Source: Variovorax sp. J22G73 (lineage in GTDB: Bacteria; Pseudomonadota; Gammaproteobacteria; Burkholderiales; Burkholderiaceae_C). Taken from it: a DNA stretch of 64,000 nt. The translations under genes and the position numbers were made by a program. Shown here piece after piece: positions 16,953 to 23,995 of the stretch. The notes below the pieces were generated by a model, which worked only from the letters and a program-made list of their open reading frames with translations, did not search any database and had not been told where the DNA came from. Each line of letters starts with the position of its first letter. The stretch's first letter is position 1. The DNA is taken from the NCBI RefSeq assembly GCF_030317035.1, contig NZ_JASZYK010000006.1:369266-433265 (forward strand), read 5' to 3'.

Positions 16953-18158
16953 TCAGTCCGCGGCGCGCGACTTCTTCACGTCGGCGGCCGACGGCTGGAA
17001 CTTGGCGCCGTCGAAGTAGGTGTAGTCGACCATCACGCCCTTGCCGTTCTCGTTCTTCGTCTTGCCGACGAAGGCGCCCATGGTGGACTGGTGGTCTTCG
17101 GGGCGGTAGCTGATCTTGCCGAACGGCGTGTCCACCTGCAGGCCCTTGAAGGCCTCGACCAGCTTCGGCGTCTCGGTGCTCTTGGCCTTGGCGATGCCGG
17201 CCGCGACCGACTTGATCATGCTGTAGCCGACCACCGAGCCCAGGCGCGGGTAGTCCTTGTACTTCTCGTGGTACGCGAGGAAGAAGGCCTTGTGCTCGGG
17301 CGTCTGGATGCCGTACCAGGGGTAGCCGGTCACGATCCAGCCGTTGGGCGTTTCGTCCTTCAGCGGATCGAGGTACTCGGGCTCGCCGGTGAGCACGCTG
17401 ACGACCGAGCGGTCCTTGAACAGGCCGCGCGTGTTGCCTTCGCGCACGAACTTCGACAGGTCGGCGCCGAACAGCACGTTGAAGATGGCGTCGGGCTTGG
17501 CATCGGCCAGGGCTTGCGCCACGGCGCCCGCGTCGACCTTGCCCAGCGGCGGCGCCTGCTCGGCGACGAACTCCACGTCGGGCTGCGCGGCCTTCAGCAG
17601 CGTCTTGAACGCGGCCACGGCCGACTGGCCGTACTCGTAGTTGGGGTACACGACGGCCCAGCGCTTCTTCTTCAGCTTGGCGGCCTCGGGGACCAGCATG
17701 GCGGCCTGCATGTAGGTGCCGGGGCGCAGGCGGTAGGTGTACTCGTTGCCGCCCTGCCAGGTCATCTTGTCGGTGAGCGGTTCGCCGGCGAGGAAGAAGA
17801 TTTTCTTCTGCTTGGCGAAGTCGGCCACGGCCAGGCCGGTGTTCGACAGGAAGGTGCCGGTCAGCACGTCGATCTTCTCGCGCGCCACCAGTTCTTCGGC
17901 CACGCGCACGGCGTCGCCGGGGTTGGCGTTGTCGTCGCGCGTGATGAGCTCGACCTTGCGGCCGTTCACGCCGCCCTTGGCGTTGATTTCCTCGACGGCC
18001 AGTTCCATGCCCTTCTTGTAGGGCTCGAGGAAGGCGGGCTGCGACTTGTAGCTGTTGACCTCGCCGATCTTGATCACGCCCTGCGCATGCGCGGGAACGA
18101 GAGCGGTGGTCAGCGCGGCAAGGGCCGCGACGCTGAAGACGTGACGCAATGGGTTCAT
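16953..18158 (-). CDS. LIV-type ABC transporter substrate-binding protein
   Basis: A 401-residue periplasmic binding protein with a Sec signal peptide (MNPLRHVFSVAALAALTTAL, cleavage near AHA-Q). Blocks include IKIGEVNSYKSQPAFLEPYKKGMELAVEEINAKGG, EKIDVLTGTFLSNTGLAVADFA, and KRWAVVYPNYEYGQSAV. It lies immediately upstream of the LivHM-LivG-LivF genes and is their most likely partner. Relative to the Tat-type binding protein at 11268-12437 it is clearly divergent, so the one transporter may accept two ligands. The start at 18158 is the ATG beginning the signal peptide. Confidence 0.92.
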   Translation of the reverse strand: MNPLRHVFSVAALAALTTALVPAHAQGVIKIGEVNSYKSQPAFLEPYKKGMELAVEEINAKGGVNGRKVELITRDDNANPGDAVRVAEELVAREKIDVLTGTFLSNTGLAVADFAKQKKIFFLAGEPLTDKMTWQGGNEYTYRLRPGTYMQAAMLVPEAAKLKKKRWAVVYPNYEYGQSAVAAFKTLLKAAQPDVEFVAEQAPPLGKVDAGAVAQALADAKPDAIFNVLFGADLSKFVREGNTRGLFKDRSVVSVLTGEPEYLDPLKDETPNGWIVTGYPWYGIQTPEHKAFFLAYHEKYKDYPRLGSVVGYSMIKSVAAGIAKAKSTETPKLVEAFKGLQVDTPFGKISYRPEDHQSTMGAFVGKTKNENGKGVMVDYTYFDGAKFQPSAADVKKSRAAD

Positions 18159-18235
18159 GGGGAAACTCCTTGGGATCGAAAGAGAAAGGGAAACGGCGTG
18201 AATGGTGGCTGGAATGACGGTGAACAAACGGCGGC

Positions 18236-18820
18236 TCAGCGCAGGCCGTCCTCGCCCTTGATCTCGCTGGCCTGCAGCCCGCCGATGCGCGGCAGCGGAC
18301 GGCCGCTGTCGGTGACGGCCACCGCCACCACGATCTCGTTGGCGCGCGGCGCGTCGGACACGCGGGCCTCGATAGCGTCGAAATGGCTGCGCACGAAGGC
18401 GGCGTCTTTATGGCCCAGCGGCACGTCGATGGCGGTGCCCAGCGTGCCCTGCTTCTTGGCCGAGGGCACGAGCGCCGCGCCCTTTTCCACAGCCACGCGC
18501 AGCGGCGCGCCGAGCTTGGGATGCAGGATGGCGGCGGCGTGCTCGAGCTCGCCGCGTTCGCCGACGATGGCGGCCTTGCCGTAGCTCTGGGCCTGGCCGG
18601 GCTCGATGCCCAGCGCCTTCACGGCCTTCTGCCCGAGCAGCGCACCGAGCTCTTCGCCGATGGCGATGAGCTCGTCGAGGTTCTCGCTGTAGCGGCCCGC
18701 GTACGGGTTCTCGATCACGGCGATGGCGACGGCGCGGCGCGTGGGCGGCGACACGTCCTGGCCCATTTCCTTGCGGGTTTCATCGACCTGGACGATGAGC
18801 TTGCGGATGTTGGCGGTCAT
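18236..18820 (-). CDS. AA_synth-family protein, copy 1 (function unknown)
   Basis: A 194-residue cytoplasmic protein of the family labelled amino acid synthesis (PF06684), a name without firm biochemical basis. Recognisable blocks shared with its neighbour are RRAVAIAVIENPYAGRYSENL, SYGKAAIVGERGELEHAAAILHP, GAALVPSAKKQGTLGTAIDVPL, and FVRSHFDAIEARVSDAPRANEIV. It sits between copy 2 and the LIV transporter in the same transcription direction as the 6-hydroxynicotinate reductase gene. No catalytic residues can be assigned; conserved Lys, His and Glu in KAA-VGE-GELEHAA are candidates. A role in the later part of pyridine breakdown is inferred only from context. Confidence 0.82.
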   Translation of the reverse strand: MTANIRKLIVQVDETRKEMGQDVSPPTRRAVAIAVIENPYAGRYSENLDELIAIGEELGALLGQKAVKALGIEPGQAQSYGKAAIVGERGELEHAAAILHPKLGAPLRVAVEKGAALVPSAKKQGTLGTAIDVPLGHKDAAFVRSHFDAIEARVSDAPRANEIVVAVAVTDSGRPLPRIGGLQASEIKGEDGLR

Positions 18821-18864
18821 GTTCTGTGTGTTCCTTGTCTTGTCTCTGTGCAATGCAATGCGGG

Positions 18865-19506
18865 TCAACGCAGGCCGTCCCACTTGCTGATGTCCTTGGC
18901 CAGCAGGCCGCCCACGCGTGCGTGGATGCGGTAGCCGGTGCTCATCGCGAGGATGAAGACGATCTCGTCGGCGGCGGGTGCGCCGGGCACGCGCACCTCG
19001 ATGGCATCGAACTGGCCACGCACGTAGCTGGCGTTGATGTTGGTGAGCGGCACGTCGAGCGCGGTGCCCGGCGCGCCGACCTTCTTGGTCGACGGCACGA
19101 TCGACAGCGCATTGCCGGGCTGGCCGGTTTTTTCCTCGCCCTTGCCTGCGGTGTAGGCCGCGCGGTCGCCCTTCCAGCCGAGCAGCTCGCGCATGGCGTA
19201 GCCGCCGGGCACATGCCACAGGGCGCCGTGCTCGAGCTCGCCGTCGGCACCGACCACGGCGCCCTTGCCGTAGGTGGCGATCTGCTCCAGCGGCACGTCC
19301 ATGGCGGCGTGCAGGCGGTGCGCCATGTCGACGCCCACGGGGTCGAGCAACGCCATCATGGGAAGGATGTCGGGCTCGTAGCGGCCCGCGAAAGGATTGG
19401 TCAGCACGACGCCGATGGCACCGCGCACCAGCGGCGTATCGGCGCGCGGGCCGAACTCGTGGTGGATGTGCTCGACATGGGTGAAGACGCGACGTATTTC
19501 GATCAT
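18865..19506 (-). CDS. AA_synth-family protein, copy 2 (function unknown)
   Basis: A 213-residue paralogue of the adjacent copy 1, with matching blocks (GAIGVVLTNPFAGRYEPDI, TYGKGAVVGADGELEHGALWH, ALSIVPSTKKVGAPGTALDVPL, YVRGQFDAIEVRVPGAPAADEIV). The two copies are clearly diverged, so they are probably two subunits of one heteromer or two enzymes with separate substrates rather than a recent duplication. An insert around LLGWKGDRAAYTAGKGEEKTG distinguishes copy 2. It is 21 bp upstream of... the UPF0280 gene lies on its upstream side with a 21-bp gap, implying one mRNA. No function is claimed. Confidence 0.82.
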   Translation of the reverse strand: MIEIRRVFTHVEHIHHEFGPRADTPLVRGAIGVVLTNPFAGRYEPDILPMMALLDPVGVDMAHRLHAAMDVPLEQIATYGKGAVVGADGELEHGALWHVPGGYAMRELLGWKGDRAAYTAGKGEEKTGQPGNALSIVPSTKKVGAPGTALDVPLTNINASYVRGQFDAIEVRVPGAPAADEIVFILAMSTGYRIHARVGGLLAKDISKWDGLR

Positions 19507-19527
19507 GAAAAAGGACCTGGCTTTTCG

Positions 19528-20445
19528 TTAAGCAAATACTGAACCAACTGCATTGGAAGGCGCTGCCTTGAGCGCCTTCGAGCATAAGGGCTCGACAAGG
19601 CGCCACTGCCCCTGGCAAACGAGCAGAGCGGCCCATACGAGCCCGCCTTTTTGCAGGACCTTGGCGCACACCGCGCCCGTATCGAGTGCGTTGCGCACCT
19701 GCGCGGGGGCCAGCGTGGGCACGTCGACGGTCACGAGCGTGTCACCGAGGTCGCTGTTGTCCTTGCATTCGCTCGCGGGGCGGCGCGCGATGGCCGGGTC
19801 GTCGACATCGACGGCATTGGCGATCACCGTGGCGGCCGCATCGGCCTGCGCCGCGGTGGGGGCCAGCACGGTGACGCTGTCGGCGATGCCCAGCGAAAAA
19901 CTGCGCCCGCGCCAGCCGCTGGTGGCCACGCCGCGCACGGGCTGGTCGGCGCGCAGCTCGAACTGGCCGTCGGTGGTGAGCACGCCGCCTTCGCGAACGA
20001 TGTGGTCCCGCAGGTCAAAGCGCGCCAGGTCGGAGAACACGCCCACGCGCGCCGACTGGCCGGGCGCGAGATGCAGCGCGATGTCGCCGCCGTTGTTGAT
20101 CCACGCGCGCTCGACGCCGGGGCGCTGGTAGAACGCGATGAGCTCCTGCGCCACCGAGCCGGCCACCGCCGCCATCGGCGTGATGAAGGTCGGCGAGAAC
20201 GCCGCGCATGCATCCCACATGCGGCGCGCCACGACATTGCGCGGGCGCATCCGGTCGGTGACGGGCAGGCGCAGCAGCGGCAGTTCGCGCACGAGTTCGT
20301 CGAGCACGTGGACGAAGCGCGCCCACGCCGCGTCGTGCGCGGCCACGACGGCGTACGGATCGCCATGCGCCTCGGCCACGATGTCGATCGGGCCGTGGTT
20401 GAAGTGCCAGCGGCTCTTGTCGAGCGCCGTGCGTTGGGCGGTCAT
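19528..20445 (-). CDS. UPF0280 family protein (ApbE-like fold expected)
   Basis: A 305-residue protein starting MTAQRTALDKSRWHFNHGPID. Blocks typical of UPF0280 are MAAVAGSVAQELIAFY (~120), AWINNGGDIALHL, GVATSGWRGRSFSLGIADSVTVLA, and AAATVIANAVDVDDPAI. The family is grouped with the ApbE superfamily, whose members attach FMN to proteins; the NNGGDIAL and GIADSVTVLA segments resemble ApbE's NxGGDI and ADALAT-like cores. It is 2 bp from the 6-hydroxynicotinate reductase stop codon, so the pair is translationally linked. Because the E. barkeri reductase carries covalent flavin, a flavinylation role is an attractive inference; the family has no proven function that I can cite. Confidence 0.85.
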   Translation of the reverse strand: MTAQRTALDKSRWHFNHGPIDIVAEAHGDPYAVVAAHDAAWARFVHVLDELVRELPLLRLPVTDRMRPRNVVARRMWDACAAFSPTFITPMAAVAGSVAQELIAFYQRPGVERAWINNGGDIALHLAPGQSARVGVFSDLARFDLRDHIVREGGVLTTDGQFELRADQPVRGVATSGWRGRSFSLGIADSVTVLAPTAAQADAAATVIANAVDVDDPAIARRPASECKDNSDLGDTLVTVDVPTLAPAQVRNALDTGAVCAKVLQKGGLVWAALLVCQGQWRLVEPLCSKALKAAPSNAVGSVFA

Positions 20446-20447
20446 GG

Positions 20448-22109
20448 TCAGCCCAGCATGGGGGCGTGGCCGAGCGGCCACGGATTGGCATCGTCCATCG
20501 CGAGCCATTGGCGCGCGAGCGGTGCGCCGTCTTCCTGCCACGCACCGCGCGCGAGCGCCTGCTCGAGCGGGAAGATGTGTTCCATGTGGCCGCCTAGCGC
20601 CTCGTAGTCGTCGCGCCGCATGCTGAACTCGATGGGCGCGACGATGGCCGGCGTGGGCACGGTGCCGAAGCTGTTGTCGGGCATGCGCATGACGTCGGCC
20701 ATCACGGTGATGCCGCCGCCGGGCCACACATAGGCCGGCGCGCCGCCGCAGGTCACGTTGACCAGCGCGCGCTTGATGGCGCGCGTGAGCAGCACCGGGT
20801 TCTCGGTGACGCCCGCGCGCAGGCTGCCGCCCGCACCACCGAGGAACAGCACGGTGCACAGCGATGGTTCGCAGTTCTCGCCGATGCGCTCGACGATGCG
20901 CTTCACTTCGGCCGGCATCGGGTGCTCCACGGGCTTGAGCGCGTCGTCGAGCACGTACCACTGCGCATGCTCGCCGGTGGTCGATGTCATGAGCAGGCGC
21001 AGGCCGGGGCGCGCGACGCCCTCTTCCCAGCCTTCGATGATCGACAGCGGATCGGCGATGTCTGTGCCGCCCCAGCCGTTGCCCGGGTTGGCCACCTGGA
21101 AGTAGCGCCCCGGCGTCGATTTACGCCCCAGCATCTGGATGCCCGAGGGCGCCATGTCGAGGCAGCGGCCGGCCTGGTGCTCGGTGAGCACGCCGGTGAT
21201 GTGGTCGTCCACCACCACCACCTCGTCGGCCACGCCCGCGAACTGCCGCGCGAAGATGCCCACGGCCGCCGAGCCGCAGCCCACGCGCATGCGCTGCTCT
21301 TCCACGCCGTTGACGATGGGCGCCTTGCCGGCCTGGATGACGAGCGTGGAGCCGCCGTCGATGGTGCACTCCACGGCCTTCTTGTTGCCCAGGAACTGCA
21401 TCAGCTCGGCCGTCATGCGGCCTTCTTTCTTGCTGCCGCCGGTGAGGTGGTGCACGCCACCCAGCGACAGCATCTGCGAGCCGTACTCGGCCGTGGTGAC
21501 GTGGCCCACCACCTCGCCGCGGTAGCGCACGTTGGCCTGCTCGGAGCCGAGGAAGCGGTCGGTGTCGATCTTCACCTTGAAGCTGCAGTAGCTGAAGATG
21601 CCTTCGGTGACGACGGTGACCATGTCCACGCCCTGCGCCTTGGAGGCCACGATGAAGGGCGCGGGCTTGTAGTCGGGGTAGGTGGTGGACGAACCCACGC
21701 CGGTGACGAAGACCTCGTCGGCGTGCAGCAGGTCGCCGTTCCAGTCGGGGTCGGCGACGGTCACTGCTGCGTCTGCGGCAGCGGTCGGTTCCGCGCCCGA
21801 GCGATTGAAGGGCACCAGCGCGGGCGCCTCGCTTTGCACGGTGCGCCGCAGCAGCACCACGGGGTCGACGCGCACCAGCACGCCGCCCTTGTTGGCGTAG
21901 CGGTCGCAGGCGCCGGTGCGGCCGTCGGAAATCTGGCACAGCACCGGGCAGGCGTTGCACTCGACCTTGGCCGTGCTCATGCGCTCGTTGCGTGGCGGCG
22001 CCTTGCCGAAGGCGCCCGCTTCCGCGAGCACGGGCATGTCCATGCCGGGGAGGCCATCTGTCTTTGTGTGTTCAGTCATCGGGGCGATCTCGTGGAGCGT
22101 GTCGGTCAT
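20448..22109 (-). CDS. hnr: 6-hydroxynicotinate reductase-like iron-sulfur flavoprotein
   Basis: A 553-residue protein with an N-terminal cysteine cluster (C51-x2-C54-x3-C58 with C68, in CNACPVLCQISDGRTGAC) suited to an FeS cluster, then a long conserved domain (ADEVFVTGVGSSTTYPDYKP, GGVHHLTGGSKKEGRM, VEEQRMRVGCGSAAVGIFA, VLFLGGAGGSLRAGVTENPV, GGAPAYVWPGGGITVMADV). Proteins of this type are called 6-hydroxynicotinate reductase after the E. barkeri enzyme, which reduces 6-hydroxynicotinate to 1,4,5,6-tetrahydro-6-oxonicotinate and contains covalent flavin and FeS clusters. A ferredoxin-NADP reductase gene is divergent and an enamidase-like gene is close, matching that pathway. Start: ATG at 22109; a second ATG at 22079 and a TTG at 22148 are possible, and no ribosome site clearly decides. 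Confidence 0.83.
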   Translation of the reverse strand: MTDTLHEIAPMTEHTKTDGLPGMDMPVLAEAGAFGKAPPRNERMSTAKVECNACPVLCQISDGRTGACDRYANKGGVLVRVDPVVLLRRTVQSEAPALVPFNRSGAEPTAAADAAVTVADPDWNGDLLHADEVFVTGVGSSTTYPDYKPAPFIVASKAQGVDMVTVVTEGIFSYCSFKVKIDTDRFLGSEQANVRYRGEVVGHVTTAEYGSQMLSLGGVHHLTGGSKKEGRMTAELMQFLGNKKAVECTIDGGSTLVIQAGKAPIVNGVEEQRMRVGCGSAAVGIFARQFAGVADEVVVVDDHITGVLTEHQAGRCLDMAPSGIQMLGRKSTPGRYFQVANPGNGWGGTDIADPLSIIEGWEEGVARPGLRLLMTSTTGEHAQWYVLDDALKPVEHPMPAEVKRIVERIGENCEPSLCTVLFLGGAGGSLRAGVTENPVLLTRAIKRALVNVTCGGAPAYVWPGGGITVMADVMRMPDNSFGTVPTPAIVAPIEFSMRRDDYEALGGHMEHIFPLEQALARGAWQEDGAPLARQWLAMDDANPWPLGHAPMLG

Positions 22110-22186
22110 GAGTGAGGGGCAATTCCGGTGCTTGGCTCTTTGCAACAAACGTGCCGTCTGCCCGCTTGTGCGGCGACTTGCGTTTG

Positions 22187-22202
22187 TGTAGCATTCCCTA
22201 CA
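22187..22202. promoter_or_regulatory. Palindromic operator candidate 1 in the hnr/fpr divergent region
   Basis: TGTAG-cattcc-CTACA is a perfect inverted repeat 78 bp upstream of the hnr start. Together with the second site 18 bp away it forms the only marked dyads in the 295-bp divergent intergenic region (22110-22404). It is a likely target of the TetR regulator encoded at 23213; the assignment is inference. Confidence 0.55.
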
Positions 22203-22219
22203 CTTTCATGTTGCGTTCA

Positions 22220-22240
22220 CTACATTCGAGATCAATGTAG
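22220..22240. promoter_or_regulatory. Palindromic operator candidate 2 in the hnr/fpr divergent region
   Basis: CTACATT-cgagatc-AATGTAG is a perfect 7+7 inverted repeat with a 7-nt spacer, sharing the TGTAG/CTACA core with candidate 1. The outer bases GTTTG (22182-22186) and CAAAC (22241-22245) extend the symmetry of the whole block. Such paired dyads between divergent promoters are typical of TetR autoregulatory control. No convincing sigma-70 hexamers were assigned. Confidence 0.55.
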
Positions 22241-22404
22241 CAAACGGGCCCGATGCTTGCAATGGTGTTTTCTCGCGGTATCCATCGGGGTTTTTCCGAC
22301 CAACGACAATGGAGGGTTCGGAGCCGGCCGGCAGGTTTCGCCCCAAGGGCGTGCATGCCGGCTCAGCCAGTCCTCCCTGTTACCAACCAACTCTTGAGTT
22401 CCGT

Positions 22405-23178
22405 ATGAGTGCATTCAGCGAAGAACGCGTCCTGAGCGTCCACCACTGGACCGACCGCCTGTTCACCTTCACCACCACGCGCGACCCGGCGCTGCGTTTC
22501 TCCAACGGCCATTTCACGATGATCGGCCTGAAGGTCAACAACAAGCCCCTGCTGCGCGCGTACAGCATCGTGAGCCCGAACTACGAGGAGCATCTCGAGT
22601 TCCTGAGCATCAAGGTGGAAGACGGCCCGCTCACCTCGAAGCTGCAGCACATCCAGGTGGGCGACACCGTGATCGTGGGCCGCAAGCCCACCGGCACGCT
22701 GCTCATCGACTACACGCTGCCGGCCAAGCGCCTGTACCTGTTCGGCACCGGCACCGGCCTTGCACCGTTCATGAGCATCATCCGCGACCCGGACACCTAC
22801 GAGAAGTTCGAACAGGTCATCCTGGTGCACGGCGTGCGCCAGGTCGACGAGCTGGCCTACCACGACCTCGTGACCGACCACCTGCCCAAGCACGAGATCC
22901 TGGGCGAGATGATCGAGAAGCAGCTGCTCTACTACCCGACGGTCACGCGCGAAGAGTTCCGCAACCAGGGCCGCATCACCGACCTGATCGAGAACAACAA
23001 GCTCACCGACGACCTGGGCCTGCCCCCGCTGAACGTCGAGGAAGACCGCGTCATGCTCTGCGGCAGCCCCGGCCTCCTGGTCGACCTGAAGCACATCCTG
23101 GAAAAGCGCGGCTTCAAGGAAGGCAACACGAGCACGCCGGGCGACTTCGTGGTCGAGCGCGCGTTCGCAGAGAAGTAA
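22405..23178 (+). CDS. fpr: Ferredoxin-NADP(+) reductase
   Basis: A 257-residue FAD enzyme of the bacterial Fpr class. The FAD-binding RAYSIVSP motif (~52-59), the NADP-binding GTGTGLAPFMSIIRD (~117-131), the HGVRQVDELAYHDL block, and the C-terminal DRVMLCGSPGLLVDLKHILEKRGF with GDFVVERAFAEK are all present. It moves electrons between NADPH and ferredoxin or flavodoxin. It is transcribed divergently from the 6-hydroxynicotinate reductase gene, whose E. barkeri counterpart uses reduced ferredoxin, so this copy may be dedicated to that reaction rather than being the housekeeping Fpr. The ATG at 22405 opens the conserved N-terminus MSAFSEERVLSVHHWTD. Confidence 0.92.
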   Translation: MSAFSEERVLSVHHWTDRLFTFTTTRDPALRFSNGHFTMIGLKVNNKPLLRAYSIVSPNYEEHLEFLSIKVEDGPLTSKLQHIQVGDTVIVGRKPTGTLLIDYTLPAKRLYLFGTGTGLAPFMSIIRDPDTYEKFEQVILVHGVRQVDELAYHDLVTDHLPKHEILGEMIEKQLLYYPTVTREEFRNQGRITDLIENNKLTDDLGLPPLNVEEDRVMLCGSPGLLVDLKHILEKRGFKEGNTSTPGDFVVERAFAEK

Positions 23179-23212
23179 GCGCACCGGCAACCCAGACGCA
23201 ACACCGCGCCCG

Positions 23213-23995
23213 ATGGCCGACAGCCGCTCCGCACCCAAGACCAAGCCCCTGCGTCGCACGGGCGTGCGCGAGGCGGCCGCCCAGGCCACGCGCGACAGCA
23301 TCCTGAAATCGGCGACCAAGGTGTTCGCCAAGTACGGCTACGACGGCGGCAGCGTGGAGAAGATCTCCAAGGCCGCCAAGTCGTACGACCGCATGATCTA
23401 TTACTACTTCGGCAGCAAGGAAGGCCTCTTCATTGCCGTGCTCGAAGGCATCTACAAGCGCATGGACGACGCCGAGGCCGCGATCGCCATGGACGCCACG
23501 CGGCCGGTGGAGGCGCTCACCGAAGTCATTCGCTTCGTGCTGGGCTACTACCGCAAGAACCCCGAGTTCGTCACGCTGCTGAACACCGAGAACCTGCACA
23601 AGGGCCGGCACATTTCGAAGTCGCTGCGCGCACGCGAGTACTCGTCGCGCGCGGTGGCGATCATTGCGGAAATACTGGCCAGCGGCGCCGCGCAGGGCCT
23701 GTTCCGCAAGGACCTGGTGGCGCGGGACATCTACCTGCTGATCGCCTCCACGGGTTACTTCTACACCTCGAACCGCCACACGCTCACGGCTTTCCTCGGC
23801 GAGCCGATGGAGTCGCCGGAAGCCGTCACGCACTGGGAAGACTTCGTGATCGAGACGCTGCTGCGCACCGTGCGCGCGGACGAGCTGCAGGAAGCGCAAG
23901 ACAACAACACCACTCCCCCACCCCACGAGGACACATCGAAATGGCAGAAATCGCAGCCGGCGCAAAGTCGGGCAAGGTCGTCATCAAGAACATAG
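23213..23995 (+). CDS. TetR-family transcriptional regulator
   Basis: A 260-residue regulator. The N-terminal HTH is clear: RDSILKSATKVFAKYGYDGGSVEKISKAAK then YYYFGSKEGLFIAVL. The C-terminal ligand domain includes EVIRFVLGYYRKNPEFVTLL. It lies between fpr and the enamidase-like gene and overlaps the latter by 55 bp, with a low-complexity C-terminal tail (QDNNTTPPPHEDTSKWQKSQ) in the overlap. It probably controls the divergent hnr and fpr promoters through the TGTAG/CTACA palindromes, responding to a pyridine intermediate (inference). Confidence 0.9.
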   Translation: MADSRSAPKTKPLRRTGVREAAAQATRDSILKSATKVFAKYGYDGGSVEKISKAAKSYDRMIYYYFGSKEGLFIAVLEGIYKRMDDAEAAIAMDATRPVEALTEVIRFVLGYYRKNPEFVTLLNTENLHKGRHISKSLRAREYSSRAVAIIAEILASGAAQGLFRKDLVARDIYLLIASTGYFYTSNRHTLTAFLGEPMESPEAVTHWEDFVIETLLRTVRADELQEAQDNNTTPPPHEDTSKWQKSQPAQSRARSSSRT

